Shown: positions 26,145-32,343 of the stretch, one piece after another
Numbering within the stretch: the first letter of the stretch is position 1
How the letters are laid out: every line of letters begins with the position of its first letter
Made by a program: the position numbers and the translations under genes
Notes under the pieces: model-generated
Told to the model about the DNA's origin: nothing
The model's database searches: none
Seen by the model: only the letters and a program-made list of their open reading frames with translations
From: Selenomonadaceae bacterium
GTDB taxonomy: Bacteria; Bacillota; Negativicutes; Selenomonadales; Selenomonadaceae
DNA: 32,343 bases
NCBI GenBank assembly: GCA_017529935.1
Contig: JAFXNB010000043.1
Coordinates: forward strand, 1-32,343
Direction of reading: 5' to 3'

Positions 26145-26552
26145 TCAGAAAAACTTTTTCATGCGCAGAATATTTTTTCCGTCCGCGTATTCGTAGGTAA
26201 TTTCGTCGACATTTTTTTTGACAAGGAAAATACCCAAGCCGCCCACGTCGCGCTCTTCAATGGCAAGTTCGGTATCGGGGTCGGCTTTTTCAAGCGGATT
26301 GTAAGGTTTGCCGCTGTCAATGAAAGTCATCAGCACGGCGTTCGGATTTTCTTCAAATTCCATGCAAAAAGTCGCCGCGCCAGTTTCGGGGCAGTAAGCG
26401 TAGGTCGCGATGTTGACAAAAATTTCTTCGACGACAAGTTCAACTTGCATGATAATTTTCATGGAGCAATCGCGCGCTTCTAAATGTTCCGTCGCGAAGT
26501 CAATAACCGTCTGAAGATTTTCAAGGACAGCTTCAACAGTAATCTTTTCCAT
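26145..26552 (-). CDS. RsbW-type anti-sigma factor / Ser kinase (HATPase_c_2)
   Basis: 135 residues from ATG 26552; a GTG at 26561 would add three residues but has no ribosome site. It is the complete kinase-like domain: VVEEIFVNIATYA with E42, E43 and Mg2+-binding N47, FIDSGKPYNPLEKADPD with ATP-binding D79 and G81, and GGLGIFLVKKNVDEITYEYADGKN. In this family it phosphorylates a STAS antagonist and, when free, binds and inhibits a sigma factor or another target. It lies 11 nt downstream of the STAS gene and 10 nt before the first phosphatase, forming the core of a partner switch. No sigma factor gene is near, so the target is unknown. Confidence 0.92.
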   Translation of the reverse strand: MEKITVEAVLENLQTVIDFATEHLEARDCSMKIIMQVELVVEEIFVNIATYAYCPETGAATFCMEFEENPNAVLMTFIDSGKPYNPLEKADPDTELAIEERDVGGLGIFLVKKNVDEITYEYADGKNILRMKKFF

Positions 26553-26563
26553 AAAATTCACCG

Positions 26564-26860
26564 TTAAGCAATCGTCATCAAGCTGGCAAAGCCCGTCATG
26601 TCCAAAACTTCCATAACTGCTTCGCTAACGTTGATAAGTTTCATCGAACCCTGCTTGTTCATGCGCTTTTGAGCGACGAGCAACACCCTAAGCCCCGCCG
26701 ACGCGATATACTTCAGCTCCGCGAAATCGAACGTCAAGTCCGTCACGCCTTCAAGCGCGGTCGTCAGTTCCTTGGAGAGTTCAGGTGCACTCGTTGCGTC
26801 AAGCCGCCCGATAACTTTAATCGTCAATGCACTCCCGTTTTGTTCCTTTTTAATTTCCAT
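26564..26860 (-). CDS. STAS-domain anti-anti-sigma factor (RsbV/SpoIIAA-like)
   Basis: 98 residues from ATG 26860. The AAGGAG ribosome site lies in the last codons of the histidine-kinase gene, 9 nt upstream. A single STAS domain reads LTIKVIGRLDATSAPELSKEL, then LTFDFAELKYIASAGLRVLL, where S54 in the IASAG motif is the expected phosphorylation site. When dephosphorylated by the SpoIIE proteins it would bind the RsbW-type kinase encoded next and free that kinase's partner. It ends with the usual helix (VSEAVMEVLDMTGFASLM). Confidence 0.94.
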   Translation of the reverse strand: MEIKKEQNGSALTIKVIGRLDATSAPELSKELTTALEGVTDLTFDFAELKYIASAGLRVLLVAQKRMNKQGSMKLINVSEAVMEVLDMTGFASLMTIA

Positions 26861-26863
26861 TCT

Positions 26864-28501
26864 TTATAACTCCTTTCGAGCTGCAATATATTTGTTGACG
26901 GAGGCAACAAGTTGCACCACGTCAAACGGTTTGGCTATGTGATAATTCATGCCGCTTTCCATGCTCATGCGCTTATCTTCGTCGCGGCTGTTGGCACTTA
27001 GCGCGATAATCGGCAAAACTTTCGCGTCGGGTCTGTCAAGTGCGCGAATAGCCCGCGTCGCCTCGTAGCCGTTCATTATCGGCATTTGTATATCCATCAA
27101 AACTAAATCGTAGTAGCCGGGCGGGTGTTTGATAAAAGCCTCCACAGCTTCGACGCCGTCAGCAACCGTCTCGACTGAAAAGCCCGATTCCTCCAAAATA
27201 GTTTCGGCGAGCATTCTGTTCAATTCAATGTCGTCGACCAGCAAAATCCTGTTGCCGTAGCCGTCCTCCATTGGAATTTTTTCAACCGGCGCGGCGTTAT
27301 CAACTTCGTGCTCCTCGCGATAAATTTTAAACGGCAAGCCTACAGTAAAAGTTGTGCCCTTGCCTTTTTCGCTGACAGCTTCGATTGAGCCGCCCATCGC
27401 GTCGATAAGTTTTTTAGTTATGGCAAGTCCAAGCCCCGCGCTGATATGCCCCGTTTCCGTCGAAGTCGCCTCGCGCTCGAAGGTCTCGTACATGCGCTTC
27501 ATAAATTCCGCCGTCATGCCGACGCCGTCATCAGAAATCGTGAATTCGCAACGGACATAGTTTGTGTCCTCGGAAAGTTTTTTCTTCTTGGCGGTGAGTT
27601 TGACGTGCCCGCCCGTGGGCGTGAATTTAATAGCGTTGTCGACCAAGCTTGAAAGAATTTTTCTTAAGTTCACGTCGTCGGTATAAACCATTTCGCGCGG
27701 CAAATTCGTCACGCATTCCAGAGAAATATTTTTGCTCTCCGCCCTGTGCTTGAAGGCGTGAACCACAACCAGCACTTGCTCCTCCAAATCGCAGACTTCG
27801 GAGCGCAGTTGCGCCTTGCCGTAGGTTATCTTGCTCATGTCAAGCAGGTCGTTGACGAGATTTAACATCTGTAGGCTGCTCTCGTCGACTTTTTCCAGAT
27901 AACTTTTCAAAAGTTCCGGCTCGTTGAGGTGCCGCCGCGCCAATTCCGTAAAACCTCGGATTGAATTCAGCGGCGTCAAGATGTCGTGCGAAATGCTAAA
28001 CAGAAACGCCGCTTTGACTTCGTTCGCCTGTCTCTCTCTTTCCAATTCCATTTCCATGCGCAACTTCTCCTCCTGAACAAGCCGTCGTTCGGTAATGTCG
28101 CTGATAAAAACGTAAAAAGCGTCGCCGTGTTCGGGGAAAGTCGCGAAGTGCCCGTAGTCATCAATCCAGCGAACTTCTCCGTCCCTGCGCGTGATTCGAT
28201 ATTCCACGTGGTCGAGCCGGTCGTTATCGGGGTCGGCGATTTGCTCTTCGATTGACTCCTGAATTGCGTCGAAGTCGTCGGGATAAACCATGCCTTGAAA
28301 AGTGTAGCCCGTCAGCTCCTTGAACTCGTCGAGATTTTCGCAACCGTAAATATCCAAAACCGCGCTGTTGGCGTAGAAAAGCTCATAAGGCTCCTTGGCA
28401 GAATAGACGAAGAACCCGCCCGGAACTTGTTCGGCGACCCATTTTAACATCGGCAAGACTTCGTACAAATATTTCTTGCCTAAAAAAGTCGTTTTTCCCA
28501 T
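26864..28501 (-). CDS. Cytosolic hybrid sensor histidine kinase: PAS-HisKA-HATPase-REC
   Basis: 545 residues from ATG 28501, chosen because AGGAG lies 6 nt upstream and a good promoter sits 30 bases before it; the open frame extends further upstream without support. No membrane segment or signal is seen. A PAS domain covers about 15-135 (GGFFVYSAKEPYELFYANSA; ends in FVFISDITERR). A coiled linker is followed by HisKA with H172 in SISHDILTPLNSIRGF, the catalytic domain with DNAIKFTPTGG, DDGVGM and SAGLGLAI, and a C-terminal receiver with DD near the start and phospho-acceptor D470 in VLMDIQMPIMNGYEA. It is the first gene of the partner-switching operon, so a phosphorelay and Ser-based switching may converge. 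No separate output regulator is present in the window. Confidence 0.93.
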   Translation of the reverse strand: MGKTTFLGKKYLYEVLPMLKWVAEQVPGGFFVYSAKEPYELFYANSAVLDIYGCENLDEFKELTGYTFQGMVYPDDFDAIQESIEEQIADPDNDRLDHVEYRITRRDGEVRWIDDYGHFATFPEHGDAFYVFISDITERRLVQEEKLRMEMELERERQANEVKAAFLFSISHDILTPLNSIRGFTELARRHLNEPELLKSYLEKVDESSLQMLNLVNDLLDMSKITYGKAQLRSEVCDLEEQVLVVVHAFKHRAESKNISLECVTNLPREMVYTDDVNLRKILSSLVDNAIKFTPTGGHVKLTAKKKKLSEDTNYVRCEFTISDDGVGMTAEFMKRMYETFEREATSTETGHISAGLGLAITKKLIDAMGGSIEAVSEKGKGTTFTVGLPFKIYREEHEVDNAAPVEKIPMEDGYGNRILLVDDIELNRMLAETILEESGFSVETVADGVEAVEAFIKHPPGYYDLVLMDIQMPIMNGYEATRAIRALDRPDAKVLPIIALSANSRDEDKRMSMESGMNYHIAKPFDVVQLVASVNKYIAARKEL

Positions 28502-28530
28502 ACTTTCTCCTGCTAAAAAGTTTTTTTGCA

Positions 28531-28560
28531 ATAATACCACAGCTCGCCGATTTTGTACAA
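28531..28560 (-). promoter_or_regulatory. Promoter of the hybrid-kinase/partner-switch operon
   Basis: On the minus strand TTGTAC (28560-28555), an 18-bp spacer and TATTAT (28536-28531) with an upstream TG (extended -10) lie about 30 nt before the kinase ATG, just downstream of the HNH stop codon. Confidence 0.7.
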
Positions 28561-28580
28561 AGAAATTTTTCACGACCGCG

Positions 28581-29315
28581 CTATAAGTGTTCGTTGAGTT
28601 GCAAAATTTCCTCGCGACCGTTCGGATAGAGATAAAGTTTGCGTTCGCGGTCAAAAATAGGATTGGCGGCGTGAATGATTCGATGATGATTCGGGCAGAC
28701 GATTAGAAGATTCGCCGCGTCGTTGTTCAAGCTCTCGGAAAAAGGCGTTATGTGGTGGCAGTCAACCAAATTCACGCCGTAAAATTCGCCGACGCTCCGC
28801 CCGCAAATTTGGCAACGGAAATTATAATTGCGCTTCAATCGTTCGCCGATTTCCCGATTGAGTTTGCGATATTTAGTCAAGCCGAATTTTTCAATCAACG
28901 CCGCCTGCGTGTCTGTCAGCGTCGGCAAGTCCAAAAGATTTTCAACCGTCTGTTCGTTGCAGGCAAACTCCGCCTTCAAATAAAAAAGGTTTTTAATTTC
29001 CGTCGGGTACAGCGTGAAAAATTTTTGTCCCGCCGAAAAAATTTCGCGAACACGTTCACCAACTGCCCTGCCGTAATTAATCTGCCACATGTCTTTTCGG
29101 TTCGGATATTTATTTTGATTGAAGCCAATGCTCCGCAAAGTCACTTCAAAAAATTCGCCGTCAATAAGAATTGCGACCGCGCGTTTTTCGCCGTGCGCCA
29201 ACTGCCCGCCACTAAGATAAAAAGAAAAAATTTCCATAGCCTCGGACGGAATTGCGAAACCGCTTTTGAACAGCGATTCATTGACGGGTTTGCTGATTAA
29301 AAAATTTTCGCTCAT
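28581..29315 (-). CDS. HNH endonuclease family protein
   Basis: 244 residues. ATG 29315 overlaps the csaB stop (ATGA). The C-terminal 80 residues are an HNH nuclease: CQIC (C168, C171), VDCHHITPFSE with catalytic H187/H188, the NNDAANLLIVCPNHH segment with central Asn and C207/H210, and a final H215. The N-terminal 160 residues contain a beta-rich part (RAVAILIDGEFFEVTLRSIGF) that may recognise DNA, followed by a helical part. The arrangement resembles small restriction-like HNH proteins, but no methyltransferase is nearby. Coupling to a cell-wall gene is probably chance operon packing. Chemical activity is likely; the biological role is unknown. Confidence 0.85.
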   Translation of the reverse strand: MSENFLISKPVNESLFKSGFAIPSEAMEIFSFYLSGGQLAHGEKRAVAILIDGEFFEVTLRSIGFNQNKYPNRKDMWQINYGRAVGERVREIFSAGQKFFTLYPTEIKNLFYLKAEFACNEQTVENLLDLPTLTDTQAALIEKFGLTKYRKLNREIGERLKRNYNFRCQICGRSVGEFYGVNLVDCHHITPFSESLNNDAANLLIVCPNHHRIIHAANPIFDRERKLYLYPNGREEILQLNEHL

Positions 29316-30403
29316 GATTTGCCCTCCGCCAATTCGACGGCAAGTTTTGCATTCTTGCGAGCCAGTGCGCCCAATTCCCGTAAAAGTTTGTCGTCGCAGG
29401 GATTTTTGTGCGTGGAAAGTTGCTTTAAGGTCGCGTCGAAAATTTCAGCCGCCGTCACGTCAGCCATATTGCCCAGCGGTTTTTCGCCGACGGAATCAAG
29501 GAAGCGTTCAATCTTCGGGTCGTAGGAAATGCCAACCATCGGCACGCCCATGACGCCCGCGAAAATCAGCGCGTGGAGCCGAACGCCGATTAAAACGTCC
29601 ATGCAACCGACAAGACTTAAAATTTCCTGCGTGGAAAATTCTTCCTCGAACACGACGCATTTTTCCTTCATAAGCTCGGCGGTCGACACGGCGGAACGAA
29701 TATCTTCTGGGAATTTCATCGGGATAAAAACAATTTTCGCGCCCGTCGCCGCAATGATTCTGTCCAACGCCTCGGCAAGTTCGCTTTGAAATTTCCCCCA
29801 GCCTATCCAGTGACGAATCGCCACGCCGATAAATTGCCCGCCAGATTTTTTTATGCCGTGGTGCTCCAAAATATTTTCGCCGAATTCAAGCGGCACAGGT
29901 TTTATCGCCAAGACAGGGTCGGCGGTACAGTAAATTTTCGGGCGAGTTATCTTGAGCCGCGAAAGTTCCTCCAGAGAGCCTCTGTCGCGGACGGTGATTA
30001 AGTCGACGCGGTTTAAAATTAAGTTCATGAACTTGTGAGCCAACACGCCGCGAATCGGTCCGATACCTTGCGCATAGAGCATGACTTTGCGCCCGCTCGT
30101 CAGCGCAAAAAAAATTATCGCCAAGTAATAGTAAAGACTGCGCCCGCTCGTCACGTTCTGCAACAAGGAGCCGCCGCCCGAAATCAGTAAATCCGCCGCG
30201 CGAATTTTTTTTATGATTGTCCAAATGTCCAGCAACGGCACTGCGTCGACTTTGTGGCGGAGTTTGGTGTATTCGGGATTGAGCGAGATAACCGTCGCTT
30301 GCAAATCGGAAACTTCTTCGCGCAAAACTTCCAACATTGCCGCGAGCATCGCCTCATCGCCGCCGTTCTTCGAGCCGTAGTAGCCGGAAATTACGATTTT
30401 CAT
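29312..30403 (-). CDS. csaB: Polysaccharide pyruvyl transferase, CsaB-type
   Basis: 363 residues from ATG 30403 (GAGG 5 nt upstream); a TTG 24 bases earlier is less likely. CsaB proteins add ketal-linked pyruvate to a cell-wall or surface polysaccharide using phosphoenolpyruvate. Features seen: the N-terminal ISGYYGSKNGGDEAML glycine loop, LLISGGGSLLQNVTSGRSLYYY, KVMLYAQGIGPI, ITVRDRGSLEEL, TADPVLAI, and the second Rossmann-like half with IGVAIRHW, VLIGVRLHALIFAGVMGVPMVGISYDPKI and a C-terminal helix. In Bacillus the pyruvate anchors SLH-domain proteins. In Negativicutes SLH proteins are thought to bind polyaminated peptidoglycan, so the acceptor here is open. Cytosolic or membrane-associated. 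Confidence 0.93.
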   Translation of the reverse strand: MKIVISGYYGSKNGGDEAMLAAMLEVLREEVSDLQATVISLNPEYTKLRHKVDAVPLLDIWTIIKKIRAADLLISGGGSLLQNVTSGRSLYYYLAIIFFALTSGRKVMLYAQGIGPIRGVLAHKFMNLILNRVDLITVRDRGSLEELSRLKITRPKIYCTADPVLAIKPVPLEFGENILEHHGIKKSGGQFIGVAIRHWIGWGKFQSELAEALDRIIAATGAKIVFIPMKFPEDIRSAVSTAELMKEKCVVFEEEFSTQEILSLVGCMDVLIGVRLHALIFAGVMGVPMVGISYDPKIERFLDSVGEKPLGNMADVTAAEIFDATLKQLSTHKNPCDDKLLRELGALARKNAKLAVELAEGKS

Positions 30404-30467
30404 ATCCACCTCAAAAATTTTTCGCAAACTTTACTGATTTATTCTGCCCGCGCTTAAATTCCCCTGC

Positions 30468-30496
30468 TTGCGCACATTTAATGCTAATGCTAGAAT
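30468..30496 (+). promoter_or_regulatory. Promoter of the thioredoxin-lipoprotein/ferredoxin operon
   Basis: TTGCGC (30468-30473), a 17-bp spacer and TAGAAT (30491-30496) with a TG one base upstream (extended -10) lie 22 bases before the likely TTG start. Confidence 0.65.
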
Positions 30497-30518
30497 ATCG
30501 GCAAAGGAGATGATTGCT

Positions 30519-31061
30519 TTGTTTAAAAAGATTTTTGCGTTGATTTTTTTGGGCGCGGCAATTTTCATGAGCGGTTGCTCCGATTCGGCGGACGTTAATG
30601 ATTCTCCAAAAACCGCGCAGGCGTCGCCCGTCGCCAAAAACATTCCGAACTTTTCTGCCACGACGATTAAGGGCGAACCCGTCACGAACGAAATTTTTGC
30701 CGCAAAAAAAATTACCGTCGTGAATATTTGGGGGACGTTCTGCCCGCCGTGTATTGCTGAAATGCCCGAACTCGGCGAGATGGCTCGTTCCATGCCCGCC
30801 GACGCGCAGATTATCGGCTTGGTCTGCGACGCCTCGGAAAATTCCCCGCAAATTCAAAAGGCTCTGCAGATAACTCAAGAGGCAGGCGCGAATTTTACTA
30901 ACATTGTCCCCGACGCGCAACTTATGAATTTTATGGCGGGCGTCGAGGCGGTTCCGACGACGATTTTTGTCAACAGTAAGGGCGAAGTCGTCGGCAGGGC
31001 GATTATCGGCGCGGACGTGGAAGGCTACAAAGATGAACTCGAAAAACTCCTTAAGCAGTAG
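30519..31061 (+). CDS. TlpA/ResA-like thiol-disulfide oxidoreductase lipoprotein
   Basis: 180 residues from TTG 30519, 9 nt after AGGAG; the ATG at 30510 touches the ribosome site and is a poor start. The signal peptide ends in FMSGC (C20), so the protein is lipid-anchored outside the cytoplasmic membrane. The thioredoxin fold is clear: VVNIWGTFCPPCIAEMPEL with redox cysteines C75 and C78, and VEAVPTTIFVNSKGEVV with the cis-proline. Such proteins reduce disulfides in exported proteins and need a membrane electron donor. The following CXXC peptide and membrane ferredoxin protein are likely partners, as this trio recurs in anaerobic Firmicutes. Confidence 0.93.
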   Translation: MFKKIFALIFLGAAIFMSGCSDSADVNDSPKTAQASPVAKNIPNFSATTIKGEPVTNEIFAAKKITVVNIWGTFCPPCIAEMPELGEMARSMPADAQIIGLVCDASENSPQIQKALQITQEAGANFTNIVPDAQLMNFMAGVEAVPTTIFVNSKGEVVGRAIIGADVEGYKDELEKLLKQ

Positions 31062-31179
31062 GCTGATAATTTTCGTGACGGGCGCGGCGATGATTTGGTT
31101 TGGAATTGAGCGCGGCGAACTGTCAACGATTTTTGCAAAGGCAACGCGAGTTTGTCTTGAGTGCATAGGCTTGGGGTAA
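31033..31179 (+). CDS. CD1871A-family small CXXC protein
   Basis: 48 residues from ATG 31033, overlapping the end of the thioredoxin-like gene by 29 nt. A single hydrophobic segment (LIIFVTGAAMIWFGI) is followed by ERGELSTIFAKATRVCLECIGLG, the conserved tail of the CD1871A family with its CLEC motif at the C-terminus. It probably inserts in the membrane with the cysteines on one face and passes electrons or binds metal; that is inference. Its stop directly abuts the ATG of the 4Fe-4S protein. Confidence 0.85.
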   Translation: MNSKNSLSSRLIIFVTGAAMIWFGIERGELSTIFAKATRVCLECIGLG

Positions 31180-31965
31180 ATGAAACGGCGATTGATTCAG
31201 CTGGCGGCGACGATTTTAACGAATCCGCACGCGGCAAATTTTTTGAACGGCAGACTTTATCGCGGCGAACTGAAAAATTTTTGTGCGCCGGGGCTGAACT
31301 GCTGGTCGTGTCCTGCGGCGACGTTGAGCTGTCCGATTGGCGCATTGCAAGCAGTCGGCGGCGCGGGCGGCAAATTTTCTTTTTATGCGGCGGGCTTCAC
31401 GCTCTTAATCGGCTTATTTTTTGGGAGAGCCGTTTGCGGATTTTTGTGTCCGTTCGGGCTGATTCAAGAGTTGCTGAATAAAATCCCGTCGCCGAAAATT
31501 TCCTTGCCACGAAAACTTTTGCGCGTGAAATATTTTTTGCTGATTGTCTTCGTGCTGATTCTGCCCGTCGCAACCAAATTCGGCGAGCCAACTTTCTGCG
31601 AATACATCTGCCCCGCAGGGACGTTGGAGGCTGGCTTGCCACTTATCGCCACACATGAAGAATTTCGCGGCGTGTTGGGGAATTTATTTGCGCTGAAAAT
31701 TTCCGTCCTGCTCGCCGTGATTTTTTTGTGCGTTGTCGCCCACAGATTTTTTTGCCGCGTGATGTGTCCGCTCGGCGCGATTTACGGCTTGCTAAATAAG
31801 TACAGCTTCTATCAAATCAACTACGCCGCCGACAAGTGCGTTGCTTGCGGGCGTTGCAAAAAAAATTGCCCGCTTGAACTCGACCCGACGAAAGATTTTT
31901 CTTCCGCTGAATGCGTTCGTTGCGGGCGTTGTAAAAAAGTTTGTCCAACGCGGGCTTTAAATTAA
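31180..31965 (+). CDS. Membrane 4Fe-4S ferredoxin protein (NapH/CcoG-like)
   Basis: 261 residues from ATG 31180, immediately after the stop of the CXXC peptide. An N-terminal Cys cluster (C35, C41, C44, C51: CAPGLNCWSCP, then CPIGALQ) precedes TM helices near 66-82, 112-130 and 174-192. Between and after them are CGFLCPFGLIQE, YICPAGTLEAG and FFCRVMCPLGAIYGLLNKY. The C-terminus has two ferredoxin clusters, CVACGRCKKNCPLE and CVRCGRCKKVCPTRALN. It should move electrons across or along the membrane, plausibly to the TlpA-like lipoprotein. The last codons are part of the 220-bp-period duplication that also contains the end of mnmA. Confidence 0.9.
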   Translation: MKRRLIQLAATILTNPHAANFLNGRLYRGELKNFCAPGLNCWSCPAATLSCPIGALQAVGGAGGKFSFYAAGFTLLIGLFFGRAVCGFLCPFGLIQELLNKIPSPKISLPRKLLRVKYFLLIVFVLILPVATKFGEPTFCEYICPAGTLEAGLPLIATHEEFRGVLGNLFALKISVLLAVIFLCVVAHRFFCRVMCPLGAIYGLLNKYSFYQINYAADKCVACGRCKKNCPLELDPTKDFSSAECVRCGRCKKVCPTRALN

Positions 31966-32123
31966 TCGATTATCGCGCCGCCCAAAACTTCCGCGCCGTC
32001 GTAGAAAACTACCGATTGCCCCGCCGTGATTGCCCGTTGCGGCTCGACGAATTCCACACGCAGAAAATTTTCTTCTTCGGTGACGGTGCACGCTGAAAAT
32101 TTCGCGCCGTAGCGAATTTTGGC
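31929..32123. repeat. Direct repeat of at least 195 bp, second copy 32149-32343 (period 220)
   Basis: The two segments differ at about five positions and align without gaps. Each contains the last codons of the 4Fe-4S gene on + and the last 53 codons of mnmA on -. The second copy runs off the window end, so its full length is unknown. Confidence 0.92.
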
Positions 32124-32168
32124 AGTTAAACTTTTCGGGAGCGGCGGCTTGTAAAAAAGTTTGTCCAA
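31962..32168 (-). pseudogene. Extra, truncated copy of the MnmA C-terminus
   Basis: An open frame of 68 codons contains the end of a MnmA protein: PLPKSLTAKIRYGAKFSACT, FVEPQRAITAGQSVVFYDGA and EVLGGAIID. Its first seven residues (MDKLFYK) come from the reverse strand of the duplicated 3' end of the 4Fe-4S gene, so it has no natural start. It is a duplicate fragment cut off from the rest of mnmA, or the original end displaced by the duplication. Expression as a protein is unlikely. Confidence 0.75.
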
Positions 32169-32181
32169 CGCGGGCTTTAAA

Positions 32182-32343
32182 TTAATTGATTATCGCGCCG
32201 CCCAAAATTTCCGCGCCGTCGTAGAAAACTACCGATTGCCCCGCCGTGATTGCCCGTTGCGCCTCGCTGAATTCCACACGCAGAAAATTTTCTTCTTCGG
32301 TGACGGTGCACGCTGAAAATTTCGCGCCGTAGCGAATTTTGGC
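32182..32343 (-). CDS. mnmA: tRNA-specific 2-thiouridylase MnmA, C-terminal end (partial)
   Basis: 53 codons and the stop (32184-32182) of a minus-strand gene that enters from beyond the window. The sequence AKIRYGAKFSACTVTEEENF, then QRAITAGQSVVFYDG and EILGGAIIN, is the C-terminal beta-barrel of MnmA, which transfers sulfur to U34 of tRNA for Lys, Glu and Gln. This end is the second copy of the local duplication and differs from the first by a few residues (SEAQRA for VEPQRA; IIN for IID). Only the C-terminus is visible, so catalytic motifs cannot be checked. Confidence 0.8.
   Translation of the reverse strand, partial: AKIRYGAKFSACTVTEEENFLRVEFSEAQRAITAGQSVVFYDGAEILGGAIIN

Noticed and set aside
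28502-28654. Upstream extension of the hybrid histidine kinase
   Set aside because: It would cross the promoter at 28531-28560 and the HNH stop codon; ATG 28501 has a strong ribosome site.
1-32343. CRISPR arrays, tRNA or rRNA genes, insertion sequences, integrases
   Set aside because: None was recognised: no regular spaced repeats, no cloverleaf patterns, no transposase motifs. The only repeats are the paralogue ends and the tandem duplications listed.

Overview
The window looks like a chromosomal segment of an anaerobic, diderm Firmicute, most likely Negativicutes (Selenomonadales-like). An RND efflux operon and lipoproteins imply an outer membrane. Strong AGGAGG-type ribosome sites, SpoIIE/RsbW/STAS partner-switching genes and a TlpA/CXXC/ferredoxin cluster point to Firmicutes. 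The placement is inferred from gene content, not from a marker gene. Coding density is very high: no gene-free stretch exceeds about 200 bases, and no tRNA, rRNA, CRISPR array or transposase was seen.

Region 1 (1-11086, + strand) is a tight run of genes. It holds a hexapeptide-repeat acyltransferase cut by the window edge, an exported HD-domain protein, and a second, mosaic copy of the acyltransferase broken at a run of nine Gs. A lone LivF-type ABC ATPase follows. Next comes a 1726-residue protein ending in a STAND/AAA-type ATPase, overlapping a 349-residue protein whose C-terminus carries an Rx4H motif of HEPN type. The run ends with an amino-acid ABC ATPase fused to a degenerate RsbW-like domain and a bidirectional terminator.

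Region 2 (11216-17504, - strand) is an efflux operon: membrane-fusion lipoprotein, then a Na+/amino-acid symporter that itself carries an N-terminal degenerate RsbW-like domain, a 49-codon ORF that duplicates the start of the pump gene, and the RND pump. Region 3 (17571-20797, + strand) is a folate operon (folP, folB, a folK-DHFR fusion) coupled to ung, followed by a small membrane protein. Its promoter lies back to back with the efflux promoter.

Region 4 (20794-30403, - strand) reads csaB, an HNH nuclease, then from its own promoter a cytosolic hybrid histidine kinase, a STAS anti-anti-sigma protein, an RsbW-type kinase, two tandem dCache-HAMP-SpoIIE phosphatases, a lipoprotein and a Tat-type amidase. 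No sigma factor is present, which makes the two RsbW-like domains fused to transporters in regions 1 and 2 notable as possible targets. Region 5 (30468-32343) is a TlpA-like lipoprotein, a tiny CXXC protein and a membrane 4Fe-4S protein, converging on the 3' end of mnmA, which is tandemly duplicated.

The strongest candidates for something undescribed are the giant STAND ATPase plus HEPN-like pair (3723-9945) and the recurrent fusion of catalytically dead RsbW-like domains to transport proteins near a complete partner-switching module.
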